A program made the translations under genes and the position numbers. A stretch of DNA of 64,000 bases, from NCBI GenBank assembly GCA_038380795.1, contig CM076266.1:38772425-38836424 (forward strand), given 5' to 3'. Within the stretch, counting starts at the first letter, position 1, and every line of letters starts with the position of its first letter. The notes under the pieces were generated by a model, which was not told the DNA's origin, did not search any database, and saw only the letters and a list, made by a program, of their open reading frames with translations. Positions 61,343-64,000 of the stretch are shown here, in pieces. This stretch comes from Pyrocephalus nanus (lineage: Eukaryota > Chordata > Aves > Passeriformes > Tyrannidae).

Positions 61343-64000
61343 GAACAGCTCTTTCTAATGAGATTAAAAAAAAATATTAGTACTTTTTAGATTCCTCTCC
61401 TAATTTTACTGTTAACAAAACCTGAATAGGAAATATCCCTTAAATTTCAGTTCATCTATTTGATTGGCAAACTATCCAAAAGCTCAAATTTGCAATCTGA
61501 AGCAACCCAACTCACCTCTCTTGAGACTGGAAAACTGGATCAGATGTCTTGGAGAGGTCAGAATCCTTACACACAACAAATACAAATGTACAACATAGAT
61601 ATCCATATGACTATTTTTTAGGTCAAAGCCAATGAAAATACCTTTTCTCTTGTTATTTACACGGCTCTATTGATCTTGGTCAGAAGCAGCCAGTGCAGGA
61701 ATATCTGTTTGTTAGATTGGCCTATTGGTTTTTGATCAGGTACCCTTCCAGTGACAAGACCTAACCACAGTAATGGTGCCATGGAAGAGCTCTATCAACT
61801 CAGGTCATCAAAGTTTGAACTTTCCAACAACGGCCTGTCCCGCTCCCCTCTTGCTGCATTACCTGTGAGAGTTTGGATACTGCTAATTTGCTACACGAGA
61901 ATGATGAATGGTTTGGTTTACATTTTGCTTGGAAAGCTTCAGTACAGACTCTGAGCAGAACCTCAGATATATCTTGTCTTTCCACTCCCTCCATCTGTCC
62001 CCAATGGTAGCAACTTAGAATATGAGAGGCCATGGCTCAAAATCTTCCTCTTGTATTTGTATAAATTATCTTGAAAAGCAACTCAGCTTTTATGGATGTG
62101 CTTATGAGAGACCCTGTAGTTGAGCATTCATCCTTCTTTCCTGAGTCCTAAACAGGCAGCTGCTGCCCTGAATGGTATGTTCCCATATTTTGCGTGAGAG
62201 CCTTATCCACAGTTACTGCATATAAATAGACTACCTACCACTTTCTACCCAATTCTGAAAATGTCACTGAAATCTCTTCATGAAGCTAGATCTTCTTTTC
62301 CGAATTCCCTCTTCTTTTACGAAAAAAAAGCCTGAAAGAAATATTTTCTCAGATGCAAAAGATTTTCTGATTAGTTGAGGAAAGAAATATTTTTCATTCT
62401 GGATCTGAAAGAAACAAATTCTCTCTTTACAGTTCAGCCACCAAATTAAAAACAATTGATGATCTGCACAGTGCTTGTGAAAACCATGCCCTCTGCAGCA
62501 GCTTGTGACAATTTCCATGACAATACTGTACATTAATATGCTTTATGGGTACAGACTCACACTGCAGTGTAGGACACTTTTACAATGATCCCCGACATCA
62601 CATATGGCTGTAGCAAACGATGAATCTAATGCTGCACTTGTAAAAGATTTATGATTCAGAGAGCAGAAGACAAATGATTCCAGTCCCTGGATGCTTTAAG
62701 AGCAAGTTCCTTTAGCTCATATGGTTAAAATTGATCTTTCCATTGTCTCTTGTATGGAATGACCAAAACTAATGATGTTAGGTAATCAATATGAAAAACT
62801 GTGCATAAAGAATTAAAGCAAGAAATAATGGATTGCTATGTCAAAGGCCTCCAGACAGTAAGAAATCAGTGCTGACTGGACACGTCAAAAAGACATCCAG
62901 ACCTTTGGGTATTTCACTTCAGTCTGTGCCCACACCTGGAACAATGGAGCCCCTTCTATTCAGAAATAAAAACATGAAGGAGGCCAAGCCAAAAATAACA
63001 CTGCATTATCAGACACACGGCCTCCCTGTAACCTGCAACCTTTGAGAGTTATCAGTACTCAGATAACCTGCAAAAGAGCAGAGGGAGGACTTGAAGGCTA
63101 AGAAAGGGAATGGAAAGGGAGCTAGAATGAAAATATCCTGCATACTATCTGCAGTCCTGGAATCTGCTCAGTGCCTCAATCTGTCCAGGACTTCTTCATT
63201 TATCTTGTAAAGTCCCTTTGGAATATACACGTGAAAATAAAGCACTAAAAATCTACATTGTAAGATCCATGAAATCTGGTTTTCAGTGGCTCAGTAGTTT
63301 GCGTTTGGAGTCTTTGCTGTCCAAGAAGCTATGAGGCTTTTCTCTAGCCATGGCTGGGGAATTCATAGTAGTGCTCTCCTTGTGGATATGCTAGTAACTA
63401 GTACCTGTGAGTTTGTATGGCCTAGCTCACTGGGCAGCCTTTTTGCCGGCATGGGAACCACTGGAATCTGTCTCCTCCACATGGCTGAGTACTTAATGAA
63501 ATCTGTGAATTTCACATCTTTGAGACCCCTACAGCTTTGTTGAGTTTAGTTAAAAGCAGTTGCTAAGTTCATGGAGGAAAAAGAGAGAGAAGACACTGAC
63601 ACATCAGCACTCTGGTGCATTCTGGCACATCACTGTGCATGTACTTTTCTTAGGAAATCAGAGGACAGTTGTGAAAGTAGCAAGCCCTTCTTTGGGGATT
63701 TAAAAATAGCTGTAGTTATGTTCCTTTGACAAGGCTTGAAGAGCTAGTTGGAGCCTGCCTTGTATAGCACACAGTGTTAACCTGTGCATAACCACAACTA
63801 GCAATAGGAAAACTCATGGACAGACAGCCTAGTCTCTGCCTGTCTCCTTCCCATGTAAAACTATGCCCATTGCAGAGAAATTGCTCATTTCTGCTCTGAA
63901 TTATGCAGAAGCATGATATTTTTCTGCACACACACTGGTTGCTGGTACAGAGCTCTTGCTGTTTATTCTGCCTAAGTTTTTCATGTATCATGTCACTTTC

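Larger units (their letters stand above)
58931..64000. other. non-coding stretch to the window end, no gene seen
   Basis: Contains A13 (59141-59153), a pyrimidine tract (59290-59337) and an A22 run (61321-61342), listed separately. Frames are at most 91 codons, overlap each other and match nothing known. No transposon or RNA gene recognised. Confidence 0.55.

Noticed and set aside
1..64000. CRISPR arrays, tRNA/rRNA genes, known microRNA seeds, LTR elements
   Set aside because: Looked for by eye on both strands; none recognised. A tool-based search could still reveal diverged copies.

Overview
This window looks like gene-poor nuclear DNA from a bird. The basis is two CR1 non-LTR retrotransposon copies, with recognisable CR1 reverse-transcriptase protein remnants and the typical CR1 3' tail. 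No SINE, L1 or intact LTR element was seen. The rest is fairly A+T-rich single-copy sequence with vertebrate-style microsatellites and homopolymer tracts. CR1 also occurs in crocodilians and turtles, so 'bird' is likely but not proven. I found no bacterial-type genes, operons, CRISPR arrays, rRNA or tRNA.

No protein-coding gene can be assigned with confidence. Almost all open frames of 60-160 codons look like chance frames or CR1 shadows. The window is best read as intergenic or deep-intronic DNA.

Layout: 1-2.7 kb is plain non-coding DNA with a 26-bp tandem duplication. 2.7-3.6 kb is a CpG-retaining, conserved-looking block with a cluster of TGTCAG/CTGACA hexamers. 3.6-21.9 kb is non-coding DNA with simple repeats. 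21.9-22.2 kb (- strand) holds an open frame with a weak resemblance to common-gamma-chain cytokine C-termini. 24.75-25.91 kb is CR1 copy 1 (+). 26-45 kb is non-coding, with a STAT-like palindrome at 29.98 kb, a 186-codon open frame at 32.3-32.9 kb and a splice-acceptor-plus-open-frame candidate at 42.2-42.5 kb. 45.05-45.72 kb is a second conserved-looking block. 48.85-50.83 kb is CR1 copy 2 (-), inverted relative to copy 1. 53.15-53.96, 56.2-56.96 and 58.0-58.93 kb are further regulatory-looking blocks, the last with about two dozen CpGs and an inverted repeat. The remainder to 64 kb is plain non-coding DNA.

The two CR1 copies belong to closely related subfamilies and are dead: stops, frameshifts and 5' truncation. 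If the conserved-looking blocks are real enhancers, the 53-59 kb cluster suggests the regulatory surroundings of a gene outside the window. This is inference; a cross-species alignment would decide it. I did not find a previously undescribed system that I can support. The best leads are the cytokine-like open frame, the acceptor-plus-frame at 42.2 kb and the clustered motifs in the putative regulatory blocks.
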